A DNA stretch of 64,000 bases from Hemibagrus wyckioides (taxonomy: Eukaryota; Chordata; Actinopteri; Siluriformes; Bagridae): contig NC_080719.1 of assembly GCF_019097595.1 (NCBI RefSeq), positions 14,503,501 to 14,567,500 of the forward strand, given 5' to 3'. A program made the translations under genes and the position numbers. Shown here one piece after another: positions 11,696 through 23,600 of this stretch (position 1 is its first letter; every line of letters starts with the position of its first letter). The notes beneath the pieces were generated by a model. It searched no databases. It was not told where the DNA came from and saw only the letters and a list, made by a program, of their open reading frames with translations.

Positions 11696-14600
11696 GTAAG
11701 TATTTTTTTCCCACTAAACAAAACTTTTAGCACTTTACAACAATAGTAGATTTCGTGCTGTCAAATTAGCTTCAGATTATAACGGTAATGGGTTTTCGAT
11801 GGCTGATGTGTGAAGAAAAGCTTTCTTTGTGGCTCGTAATTACAACATATACTACCATCTTCAGTGAAATTTAGCTAGCAGCTTAGCTCTTTTTGCGCTA
11901 CGTGACAGACTGCTATAGTTGACTTGATTTTAGAAAAATGTTTTGATGGCCTAAGACTGAAAATTGAACAGGGTGGCAGAGCAGCACCACAGTTTGTACA
12001 GCTCTCTCGGTATAGTGAAAGTGACTGGCTAATTAAGAGCATGTACTGCTGGCCGTGTTTGCGGACAGACCCCTTAAAATGGCGGAAATGAAAGTGAATG
12101 AAATAATAATAAACAGAAGATGTTTCCAACACCTGGTTACAAGGGGATTCAATGTGCAAGCAGATAATAACAGCAAACAACAGGAAACTAAAACTATTGT
12201 CAAAAACACGCGAGCTAAGTATGAAACAAGCTACGACTATAGCTAAGTTATCTTCCTAATGAAGTACTCCATTAGTATTTACACTTTATAAACACATAAA
12301 TGTCCCCTTATGACTCTGTCGCATAACAACAGATGAGTAAATCAAATATAATTTTTTTTCCTTAAACGGCGGTTGACTAGTTATTGTGTTGTGTATTGTA
12401 TTTACAACCATTTCTACATTGTGTATTATGTTGTATTTACAGCCATTTTTGTTGTATTTGACAATCTTTATGCTACAAATGTAAGTTATTATGACCAACT
12501 GCCTTGGTTTTGATTCCTCAGAAAACCCATCCCTGGACATGAATGAAGTCATAATTGGATTTCAAGCCAGGAGAGGTGAGTTTTATGACAAACCATATAT
12601 AAAAAAATGTATTCCTGATTTCTTAATAATTTTTAAACATTGTTGTAAAAAAACAGTGAAGCTTTAACAGAATAAAGAGACATTAACAATAATAATAGTA
12701 AAAAAATATATAAATACTTTTTTCTGGATTCTCAGAAGAGGTCAAGAAAATATATTATGACGCCACAACTGGTGGAGTTCAAGGTTTCAGGAAGGAAAGT
12801 GGGAAGTGTTCCCCAAACCTCCTCTCAACCAGTCAAGGTGAGAACTGTTGATTACTGCAAACTTAAAATGGTACTGTTTAAGATAAATTAAAGAATTGTA
12901 TGTTGTTTATTTTTATGCCAAGAAGAGTTTCAGAATTATTAAATTAGAATATTGGTTGTTTCTGTATGTGTAAGGAAAAATTTCTGTTTTCAATAATATG
13001 ATGTTTGTGGTTTGTTAAACCACACACCTGGTATATAATATTGGGATATAACCTGCTTAAATGTTGTCAACTTTAATCATAAGCTGCTCCTGTTTACACA
13101 ATTGCACTTTCTGACTATATAGTATACAATTATAGAAGGAACATCTTGCTGTATTAGCAAAGTTCTGCATGGTTAATGTTATATCCTCTCCTCTCACTGC
13201 AGTTAAACATAGTCCAATGCCACAACGAAAACCTTTGAGAAGATTATCAGCCACTTTGAAAAGACTTGTTATACAGAAAAAATGTTCAAAGAGTGATGGT
13301 GAATCCACTGACCAAGAGAAACACTCTACTGGACTGGCAAAGACATCATCTCATCTGGATAGTGATCTGATGTCCTTTGAAGTAATTTCCTGTCCTGTCA
13401 CAACACAACAGGAGGCTTCACTAGATAAAGGTACATTTCACAGACAGACAACTTCATTGAACTTATGAAGAGGTATTTATTATATTGACTAGTGTCTGTA
13501 AATAGACAGTAATCACAGCCATAATGCCAACAATTACCAGTACCTAACAATTACACTGGTAAAAGCATGCACAGAACATTGAACACTGAGGTGTATGGAC
13601 TACAATGGCAGAAGAACACTTTGAGTTTCTCTCCTTTCAGCCAAAAAAAGGAATCTGAGGCTATCGTTTTAGAAACAGTTATTTGAGGCAGTTTTTCACT
13701 CATGTATCCATCACTGGACAGCTGATAACTTTAACCAAATAGATTTAATCTTAAAACTATCATGAAGTCAGACATGAATCTCCTTCTTCCAATCTTAAGT
13801 TTTTTTTTAACTCATAAGTTCCTGTTTACACAATTGCACTTTTTGACTATATAGTATAGTTATAAAAGGAACATCCTGTTGTATTAGCAAACTTCTGCAT
13901 GGTTAAGGTTATATCCTCTCCTCTCACTGCAGTTAAACCTCAACAAATTCCCCCACCAAAACCTAAGAGAAATCCAGCAGCAGCTTTAAAAACTTCTGCT
14001 TATCTGATGAAATATTCTGAGATTCATGGTGAATCCACTGACCAAGAGAAACACTCTACTGGACTGGCAAAGACATCATCTCTTCTGGATTGTGATCTGA
14101 TGTCCTTTGAAGTAATGTTTTGTCCCGTCACAACGCAACAGGAGGCTTCTCTAGATAAAGGTACATTTCACAGACAGACAACTTCATTGAACTTATGAAG
14201 AGGTATTTATAATATTGACTAGTGTCTGTAAATAGACAGTAATCACAGCCATAATGTCACCAATTACCAGTACCTAACAATTACGCTGGTAAAAGCAGTA
14301 ACAAGCAGTACTAATGCTCAATGATTGTTTTTCAGAAGTTGGATTTGACAGAGCTCAGTCCAGTGAAGTCAGTGTCACACCACCTGAAAGTGTTCCTGAT
14401 GTCGAGCTGCTACAGGAAACACCAGTGGTCGAAGGTAAATTACAAAATACACAGTATTGTGTACAAAAACTCAAAACATGGAGTGAGCGGCTGTTCAGTG
14501 GATGGAAACTCCTTGTTGATAAGAAAGGTTAGATCAAAATGGCCTGTTTTGTTTGAGCTGACAGGAAGAATTTAGTAACTTCTATAATAATTCCACAACT

Positions 14601-17600
14601 GTGGTGAGCAGAAAAGCATCTCAGCATGCACACAACATTGAACACTGAGGTGTATGGACTACAATGGCAGAAGAACACTTTGAGTTTCTCTCCTGTCAGC
14701 CAAAAAACGGAATCTGAGCCTATCATTTTAGAAGCAGTTATTTGAGACAGTTTTTCACTCATGTCTCCATCACTGGACAGCTGATAACTTTAACCAAACA
14801 GATTTAATCTTAAAACTATCATGAAGTCAGACATGAATCTCCTTCTGCCAATCCTAAGTTTCTTTTAAACTTATAAGTTCCTGTTTACACAATTGCACTT
14901 TTTGACTATATAGCATACAGTTATAGAAGGAACATCCTGTTGTATTAGCAAAGTTCTGCATGGTTAAGTTTATATCCTCTCCTCTCACTGCAGTTAAACA
15001 TAGTCCAATGCAGCGACAAAAACCTTTGAGAAGATTATCAGCCACTTTAAAAAGACTTGTTATACAGAAAAAATGTTCAAAGAGTGATGGTGAACCCACT
15101 GACCAAGAGAAACACTCTACTGGACTGGCAAAGACATCATCTCTTCTGGATTGTGATCTGATGTCCTTTGAAGTAATGTCCTGTCCTGTCACAACGCAAC
15201 AGGAGGCTTCACTAGATGAAGGTACATTTCACAGACAGACAACTTCATTGAACTTATGAAGAGCTATCATTTTAGAAGCAGTTATTTGAGACAGTTTTTC
15301 ACTCGTGTCTCCATCACTGGACAGCTGATAACTTTAACCAAATAGATTTAATCTTAAAACTATCATGAAGTCAGACATGAATCTCCTTCTTCCAATCCTA
15401 ATTTTTTTTTAAACTCATAAGTTCCTGTTTACACAATTGCACTTTTTGACTATATAGTATACAGTTATAAAAGGAACATCCTGTTGTATTAGCAAACTTT
15501 TGCATGGTTAAGTTTATATCCTCTCCTCTCACTGCAGTTAAACCTCAACAAATTCCCCCACCAAAACCTAAGAGAAATCCAGCTTATCTGATGAAATATT
15601 CTGAGATTCATGGTGAAACCACTGACCAAGAGAAACACTCTACTGGACTGGCAAAGACATCATGTCTTCTGGATTGTGATCTGATGTCCTTTGAAGTAAT
15701 GTTTTGTCCCGTCACAACGCAACAGGAGGCTTCCCTACATAAAGGTACATTTCACAGACAGTCAACTTCATTGAACTTATGAAGAGGTATTTATAATATT
15801 GACTAGTGTCTGTAAATAGACAGTAATCACAGCCATAATGCCACCAATTACCAGTACCTAACAATTATGCTGGTAAAAGCAGTAACAGGAAGTACTAATG
15901 CTCAATGATTGTTTTTCAGAAGTTGGGTTTGACAGAGCTCAGTCCAGTGAAGTCAGTGTCACACCACCGGAAAGTGTTCCTGATGTCGAGCTGCTACAGG
16001 AAACACCAGTGGTCGAAGGTAAATTACAAAATACACAGTCTTGTGTACAAAAACTCAAAACATGGAGTGAGCGGCTGTTCAGTGGATGGAAACTCCTTGT
16101 TGATAAGAAAGATCAGCAGAAAATGGCCTGTTTTTTTTTAGCTGACAGGAAGAATTTAGTAACTTCTATAATAATTCCACAACTGTGGTGAACAGAAAAG
16201 CATCTCAGCATGCACACAACATTGAACACTGAGGTGTATGGACTACAATGGCAGAAGAACACTTTGAGTTTCTCTCCTGTCAGCCAAAAAACAGAATCTC
16301 AGGCTATCATTTTAGAAATGGTTATTTGAGGCAGTTTTTCACTCGTGTCTCCATCACTGGACAGCTGATAACTTTAACCAAATAGATTTAATCTTAAAAC
16401 TATCATGAAGTCAGACATGAATCTTCCAATCCTAATTTTTTTTTAAACTCATAAGTTCCTGTTTACACAATTGCACTTTTTGACTATATAGTATACAGTT
16501 ATAGAAGGAACATCCTGTTGTATTAGCAAAGTTCTGCATGGTTAAGTTTTTATCCTCTCCTCTCACTGCAGTTAAACATAGCCCAATGCGGCGACAAAAA
16601 CCTTTGAGAAGATTATCAGCCACTTTAAAAAGACTTGTTATACGGAAAAAATGTTCAAAGAGTGATGGTGAATCCACTGACCAAGAGAAACACTCTACTG
16701 GACTGCCAACGACATCGTCTCGTCAGGATAATGCTCTGATGCCCTGTGAAGTCATGTCTTGTCCCATCGAAATGCAACAGGAGGCTTCTCTAGATAAAGG
16801 TACATTTCACAGACAGACAACTTCATTGAACTTATGAAGAGGTATTTATAATATTGACTAGTGTCTGTAAATAGACAGTAATCACAGCCATAATGCCACC
16901 AATTACCAGTACCTTACAATTATGCTGGTAAAAGCAGTAACAAGCAGTACTAATGCTCAATGATTGTTTTTCAGAAGTTGGATTTGACAGAGCTCAGTCC
17001 AGTGAAGTCAGTGTCACACCACCTGAAAGTGTTCCTGATGTCGAGCTGCTACAGGAAACACCAGTGGTCGAAGGTAAATTACAAAATACACAGTCTTGTG
17101 TACAAAAACTCAAAACATTGAGTGAGCGGCTGTTCAGTGGATGGAAACTCCTTGTTGATAAGAAAGATCAGAAGAAAATGGCCTGTTTATTTTTTAGCTG
17201 ACAGGAAGAATTTAGTAACTTCTATAATAATTCCACAACTGTGGTGAACAGAAAAGCATCTCAGCATGCACACAACATTGAACACTGAGGTGTATGGACT
17301 ACAATGGCAGAAGAACACTTTGAGTTCCTCTCCTGTCAGCTACAAAACAGAATCTGAGGCTATCATTTTAGAAGCAGTTATTTGAGACAGTTTTTCTCTC
17401 ATGTATTCATCACTGGACAGCTGATAACTTTAACCAAATAGATTTAATCTTAAAACTATCATGAAGTCAGACATGAATTTCCTTCTTCCAATCCTAATTT
17501 TTTTTTAAACTCATAAGTTCCTGTTTACACAATTGCACTTTTTGACTATATAGTATACAGTTATAGAAGGAACATCCTGTTGTATTAGCAAAGTTCTGCA

Positions 17601-20600
17601 TGGTTAAGTTTTTATCCTCTCCTCTCACTGCAGTTAAACATAGCCCAATGCGGCGACAAAAACCTTTGAGAAGATTATCAGCCACTTTAAAAAGACTTGT
17701 TATACAGAAAAAATGTTCAAAGAGTGATGGTGAATCCACTGACCAAGAGAAACATTCTACTGGACTGCCAACGACATCGTCTCGTCAGGATAATGCTCTG
17801 ATGCCCTGTGAAGTCATGTCTTGTCCCATCACAACGCAACAGGAGGCTTCTCTAGATAAAGGTACATTTCACAGACAGACAACTTCATTGAACTTATGAA
17901 GAGGTATTTATAATATTGACTAGTGTCTGTAAATAGACAGTAATCACAGCCATAATGCCACCAATTACCAGTACCTAACAATTATGCTGGTAAAAGCAGT
18001 AACAAGCAGTACTAATGCTCAATGATTGTTTTTCAGAAGTTGGATTTGACAGAGCTCAGTCCAGTGAAGTCAGTGTCACACCACCTGAAAGTGTTCCTGA
18101 TGTCGAGCTGCTACAGGAAACACCAGTGGTCGAAGGTAAATTACAAAATACACAGTCTTGTGTACAAAAACTCAAAACATTGAGTGAGCGGCTGTTCAGT
18201 GGATGGAAACTCCTTGTTGATAAGAAAGATCAGAAGAAAATGGCCTGTTTATTTTTTAGCTGACAGGAAGAATTTAGTAACTTCTATAATAATTCCACAA
18301 CTGTGGTGAACAGAAAAGCATCTCAGCATGCACACAACATTGAACACTGAGGTGTATGGACTACAATGGCAGAAGAACACTTTGAGTTTCTCTCCTGTCA
18401 GCCAAAAAATGGAATCTGAGGCTATCATTTTAGAAGCAGTTATTTGAGACAGTTTTTCACTCATGTCTCCATCACTGGACAGCTGATAACTTTAACCAAA
18501 TAGATTTAATCTTAAAACTATCATGAAGTCAGACATGAATCTCCTTCTTCCAATCCTAATTTTTTTTTAAACTCATAAGTTCCTGTTTACACAATTGCAC
18601 TTTTTGACTATATAGTATACAGTTATAGAAGGAACATCCTGTTGTATTAGCAAAGGTCTGTATGGTTAAGTTTTTATCCTCTCCTCTCACTGCAGTTAAA
18701 CCTCAACGAATTCCCCCACCAAAACCTAAGAGAAATCCAGCAGCAGCTTTAAAAACTTCTGCTTATCTAAGGGAATATTCTGAGATTCATGGTGAAACCA
18801 CTGACCAAGAGAAACACTCTACTGGACTGGCAAAGACATCATCTCGTCAGGATAATGCTCTGATGCCCTGTGAAGTCATGTCTTGTCCCATCACAACGCA
18901 ACAGGAGGCTTCACTAGATAAAGGTACATTTCACAGACAGACAACTTCATTGAACTTATGAAGAGGTATTTATAATATTGACTAGTGTCTGTAAATAGAC
19001 AGTAATCACAGCCATAATGCCACCAATTACCAGTACCTAACAATTATGCTGGTAAAAGCAGTAACAAGCAGTACTAATGCTCAATGATTGTTTTTCAGAA
19101 GTTGGATTTGACAGAGCTCAGTCCAGTGAAGTCAGTGTCACACCACCTGAAAGTGTTCCTGATGTCGAGCTGCTACAGGAAACACCAGTGGTCGAAGGTA
19201 AATTACAAAATACACAGTATTGTGTACAAAAACTCAAAACATTGAGTGAGCGGCTGTTCAGTGGATGGAAACTCCTTGTTGATAAGAAAGATCAGAAGAA
19301 AATGGCCTGTTTATTTTTTAGCTGACAGGAAGAATTTAGTAACTTCTATAATAATTCCACAACTGTGGTGAGCAGAAAAGCATCTCAGCATGCACACAAC
19401 ATTGAACACTGAGGTGTATGGACTACAATAGCAGAAGAACACTTTGAGTTTCTCTCCTGTCAGCCAAAAAACAGAATCTGAGGCTATCATTTTAGAAACA
19501 GTTATTTGAGACAGTTTTTCACTCGTGTCTCCATCTCTGGACAGCTGATAACTTTAACCAAATAGATTTAATCTTAAAACTATCATGAAGTCAGACATGA
19601 ATTTCCTTCTTCCAATCCTAAGTTTTTTTTAAACTCATAAGTTCCTGTTTACACAATTGCACTTTTTAACTATATAGTATACAGTTATAGAAGGAACATC
19701 CTGTTCTATTAGCAAAATTCTGTATGGTTAAGTTTTTATCCTCTCCTCTCACTGCAGTTAAACCTCAACGAATTCCCCCACCAAAACCTAAGAGAAATCC
19801 AGCAGCAGCTTTAAAAACTTCTGCTTATCTAAGGGAATATTCTGAGATTCATGGTGAAACCACTGACCAAGAGAAACACTCTACTGGACTGGCAAAGACA
19901 TCATCTCTTCAGGATAGTGATCTGATGCCCTGTGAAGTCATGTCTTGTCCCATCACAACGCAACAGGAGGCTTCACTAGATAAAGGTACATTTCACAGAC
20001 AGACAACTTCATTGAACTTATGAAGAGGTATTTATAATATTGACTAGTGTCTGTAAATAGACAGTAATCACAGCCATAATGCCACCAATTACCAGTACCT
20101 AACAATTATGCTGGTAAAAGCAGTAACAAGCAGTACTAATGCTCAATGATTGTTTTTCAGAAGTTGGATTTGACAGAGCTCAGTCCAGTGAAGTCAGTGT
20201 CACACCACCTGAAAGTGTTCCTGATGTCGAGCTGCTACAGGAAACACCAGTGGTCGAAGGTAAATTACAAAATACACAGTCTTGTGTACAAAAACTCAAA
20301 ACATTGAGTGAGCGGCTGTTCAGTGGATGGAAACTCCTTGTTGATAAGAAAGATCAGAAGAAAATGGCCTGTTTATTTTTTAGCTGACAGGAAGAATTTA
20401 GTAACTTCTATAATAATTCCAAAACTGTGGTGAGCAGAAAAGCATCTCAGCATGCACACAACATTGAACACTGAGGTGTATGGACTACAATGGCAGAAGA
20501 ACACTTTGAGTTTCTCTCCTGTCAGCTACAAAACAGAATCTGAGCCTATCATTTTAGAAGCAGTTATTTGAGACAGTTTTTCACTCATGTCTCCATCACT

Positions 20601-23600
20601 GGACAGCTGATAACTTTAACCAAATAGATTTAATCTTAAAACTATCATGAAGTCAGACATGAATCTCCTTCTTCCAATCCTAATTTTTTTTTAAACTCAT
20701 AAGTTCCTGTTTACACAATTGCACTTTTTGACTATATAGTATACAGTTATAGAAGGAACATCCTGTTGTATTAGCAAAGTTCTGCATGGTTAAGTTTTTA
20801 TCCTCTCCTCTCACTGCAGTTAAACATAGCCCAATGCGGCGACAAAAACCTTTGAGAAGATTATCAGCCACTTTAAAAAGACTTGTTATACGGAAAAAAT
20901 GTTCAAAGAGTGATGGTGAATCCACTGACCAAGAGAAACATTCTACTGGACTGCCAACGACATCGTCTCGTCAGGATAATGCTCTGATGCCCTGTGAAGT
21001 CATGTCTTGTCCCATCGAAACGCAACAGGAGGCTTCTCTAGATAAAGGTACATTTCACAGACAGACAACTTCATTGAACTTATGAAGAGGTATTTATAAT
21101 ATTGACTAGTGTCTGTAAATAGACAGTAATCACAGCCATAATGCCACCAATTACCAGTACCTAACAATTATGCTGGTAAAAGCAGTAACAAGCAGTACTA
21201 ATGCTCAATGATTGTTTTTCAGAAGTTGGGTTTGACAGAGCTCAGTCCAGTGAAGTCAGTGTCACACCACCGGAAAGTGTTCCTGATGTCGAGCTGCTAC
21301 AGGAAACACCAGTGGTCGAAGGTAAATTACAAAATACACAGTCTTGTGTACAAAAACTCAAAACATGGAGTGAGCGGCTGTTCAGTGGATGGAAACTCCT
21401 TGTTGATAAGAAAGATCAGAAGAAAATGGCCTGTTTATTTTTTAGCTGACAGGAAGAATTTAGTAACTTCTATAATAATTCCACAACTGTGGTGAACAGA
21501 AAAGCATCTCAGCATGCACACAACATTGAACACTGAGGTGTATGGACTACAATAGCAGAAGAACACTTTGAGTTTCTCTCCTGTCAGCCAAAAAACGGAA
21601 TCTGAGCCTATCATTTTAGAAGCAGTTATTTGAGACAGTTTTTCACTCATGTCTCCATCACTGGACAGCTGATAACTTTAACCAAATAGATTTAATCTTA
21701 AAACTATCATGAAGTCAGACATGAATCTCCTTCTTCCAATCCTAAGTTTTTTTTTTTAACTCATAAGTTCCTGTTTACACAATTGCACTTTTTGACTATA
21801 TAGTATACAGTTATAAAAGGAACATCCTGTTGTATTAGCAAAGGTCTGTATGGTTAAGTTTTTATCCTCTCCTCTCACTGCAGTTAAACCTCAACGAATT
21901 CCCCCACCAAAACCTAAGAGAAATCCAGCAGCAGCTTTAAAAACTTCTGCTTATCTAAGGGAATATTCTGAGATTCATGTTGAAACCACTGACCAAGAGA
22001 AACACTCTACTGGACTGGCAAAGACATCATCTCTTCTGGATAGTGATCTGATGCCCTGTGAAGTCATGTCTTGTCCCATCACAACGCAACAGGAGGCTTC
22101 TCTAGATAAAGGTACATTTCACAGACAGACAACTTCATTGAACTTATGAAGAGGTATTTATAATATTGACTAGTGTCTGTAAATAGACAGTAATCACAGC
22201 CATAATGCCACCAATTACCAGTACCTAACAATTACGCTGGTAAAAGCAGTAACAAGCAGTACTAATGCTCAGTGATTGTTTTTCAGAAGTTGGATTTGAC
22301 AGAGCTCAGTCCAGTGAAGTCAGTGTCACACCACCTGAAAGTGTTCCTGATGTCGAGCTGCTACAGGAAACACCAGTGGTTGAAGGTAAATTACAAAATA
22401 CACAGTATTGTGTACAAAAACTCAAAACATTGAGTGAGCGGCTGTTCAGTGGATGGAAACTCCTTGTTGATAAGAAAGATCAGAAGAAAATGGCCTGTTT
22501 ATTTTTTAGCTGACAGGAAGAATTTAGTAACTTCTATAATAATTCCACAACTGTGGTGAACAGAAAAGCATCTCAGCATGCACACAACATTGAACACTGA
22601 GGTGTATGGACTACAATGGCAGAAGAACACTTTGAGTTTCTCTCCTGTCAGCCAAAAAACGGAATCTGAGCCTATCATTTTAGAAGCAGTTATTTGAGAC
22701 AGTTTTTCACTCATGTCTCCATCACTGGACAGCTGATAACTTTAACCAAATAGATTTAATCTTAAAACTATCATGAAGTCAGACATGAATCTTCCAATCC
22801 TAATTTTTTTTTAAACTCATAAGTTCCTGTTTACACAATTGCACTTTTTGACTATATAGTATACAGTTATAGAAGGAACATCCTGTTGTATTAGCAAAGT
22901 TCTGCATGGTTAAGTTTTTATCCTCTCCTCTCACTGCAGTTAAACATAGCCCAATGCGGCGACAAAAACCTTTGAGAAGATTATCAGCCACTTTAAAAAG
23001 ACTTGTTATACAGAAAAAATGTTCAAAGAGTGATGGTGAATCCACTGACCAAGAGAAACATTCTACTGGACTGCCAACGACATCGTCTCGTCAGGATAAT
23101 GCTCTGATGCCCTGTGAAGTCATGTCTTGTCCCATCGAAACGAAACAGGAGGCTTCCCTAGATAAAGGTACATTTCACAGACAGACAACATTGACTTCCA
23201 ATTCCAATTCTAAATTATTTTTAAACTCATAAGTTCCTGTTTACACAATTGCACTTTTTGACTATATAGTATACAGTTATAGAAGGAACATTGTGTTGTA
23301 TTAGCAAACCTCTGCATGGTTAAGGTTATATCCTCTCCTCTCACTGCAGTTAAATCTCGACAAATTCCCCCACCCAAACCTAAGAGAAATCCAGCAGCAG
23401 CTTTAAAAACTTCTGCTTACCTAAGGGAATATTCTGAGATTCATGGTGAAACCACTGACCAAGAGAAACACTCTGGACTGGCAAAGACATCATCTCTTCA
23501 GGATAGTGCTCTGATGTCCTGTGAGGTGACTGATGAATCCGTCACAATGCCACAGGAGGATTCACTAGATAAAGGTACATTTCACAGACACCTTAATTGA

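Larger units (their letters stand above)
13079..23600 (+). repeat. cabyr: Tandem array of about 1,062-bp exon-bearing units
   Basis: Twelve head-to-tail units run from an intronic CTCATAAGTTCCTGTTTACA motif through exon A, an intron, usually exon B, a Tc1 fossil and more intron. Exon A starts are exactly 1,062 bp apart for 16572, 17634, 18696, 19758 and 20820, then 1,064 (21884) and 1,056 (22940). The flanking units are shorter (730, 1,061, 544, 1,034 and 410 bp spacing) because of internal deletions. Exon A (228 bp, 76 codons) follows TCTCACTGCAG and ends GATAAAG before GTACAT. Exon B (99 bp) follows GTTTTTCAG and ends GAAG before GTAAAT. Both are phase 1. Exon A heads are of two diverged kinds, H (KHSPM) and P (KPQ), in the order H P H P H H P P H P H P. 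Confidence 0.95.

Noticed and set aside
12055..12246. 63-codon plus-strand frame between cabyr-like exons 1 and 2
   Set aside because: It has no splice junctions matching the phase of its neighbours and no recognisable motif. It is probably intron.
14435..14575. Read-through frame after exon B (KLQNTQ...SGWKLLVDKK)
   Set aside because: A consistent GTAAAT donor ends exon B, and the following frame is Tc1 fossil that differs between units (frameshift in unit 2). It is best treated as intron.
18249..18464. Repeated minus-strand frames of about 71 codons (MSEKLSQITASK type)
   Set aside because: They lie antisense to the Tc1 fossil and intron of the unit. There is no independent support for a gene.
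22800..23045. Repeated minus-strand frames of about 81 codons across the array (MDSPSLFEHFF type)
   Set aside because: They are antisense shadows of exon A type H plus its upstream intron. They exist only because the unit is repeated, and they lack splice or start context.
13079..23600. Satellite DNA or CRISPR-like array
   Set aside because: The long units carry conserved in-frame exons with splice sites, and there are no short repeats with unique spacers. It is an intragenic exon array in a eukaryote.
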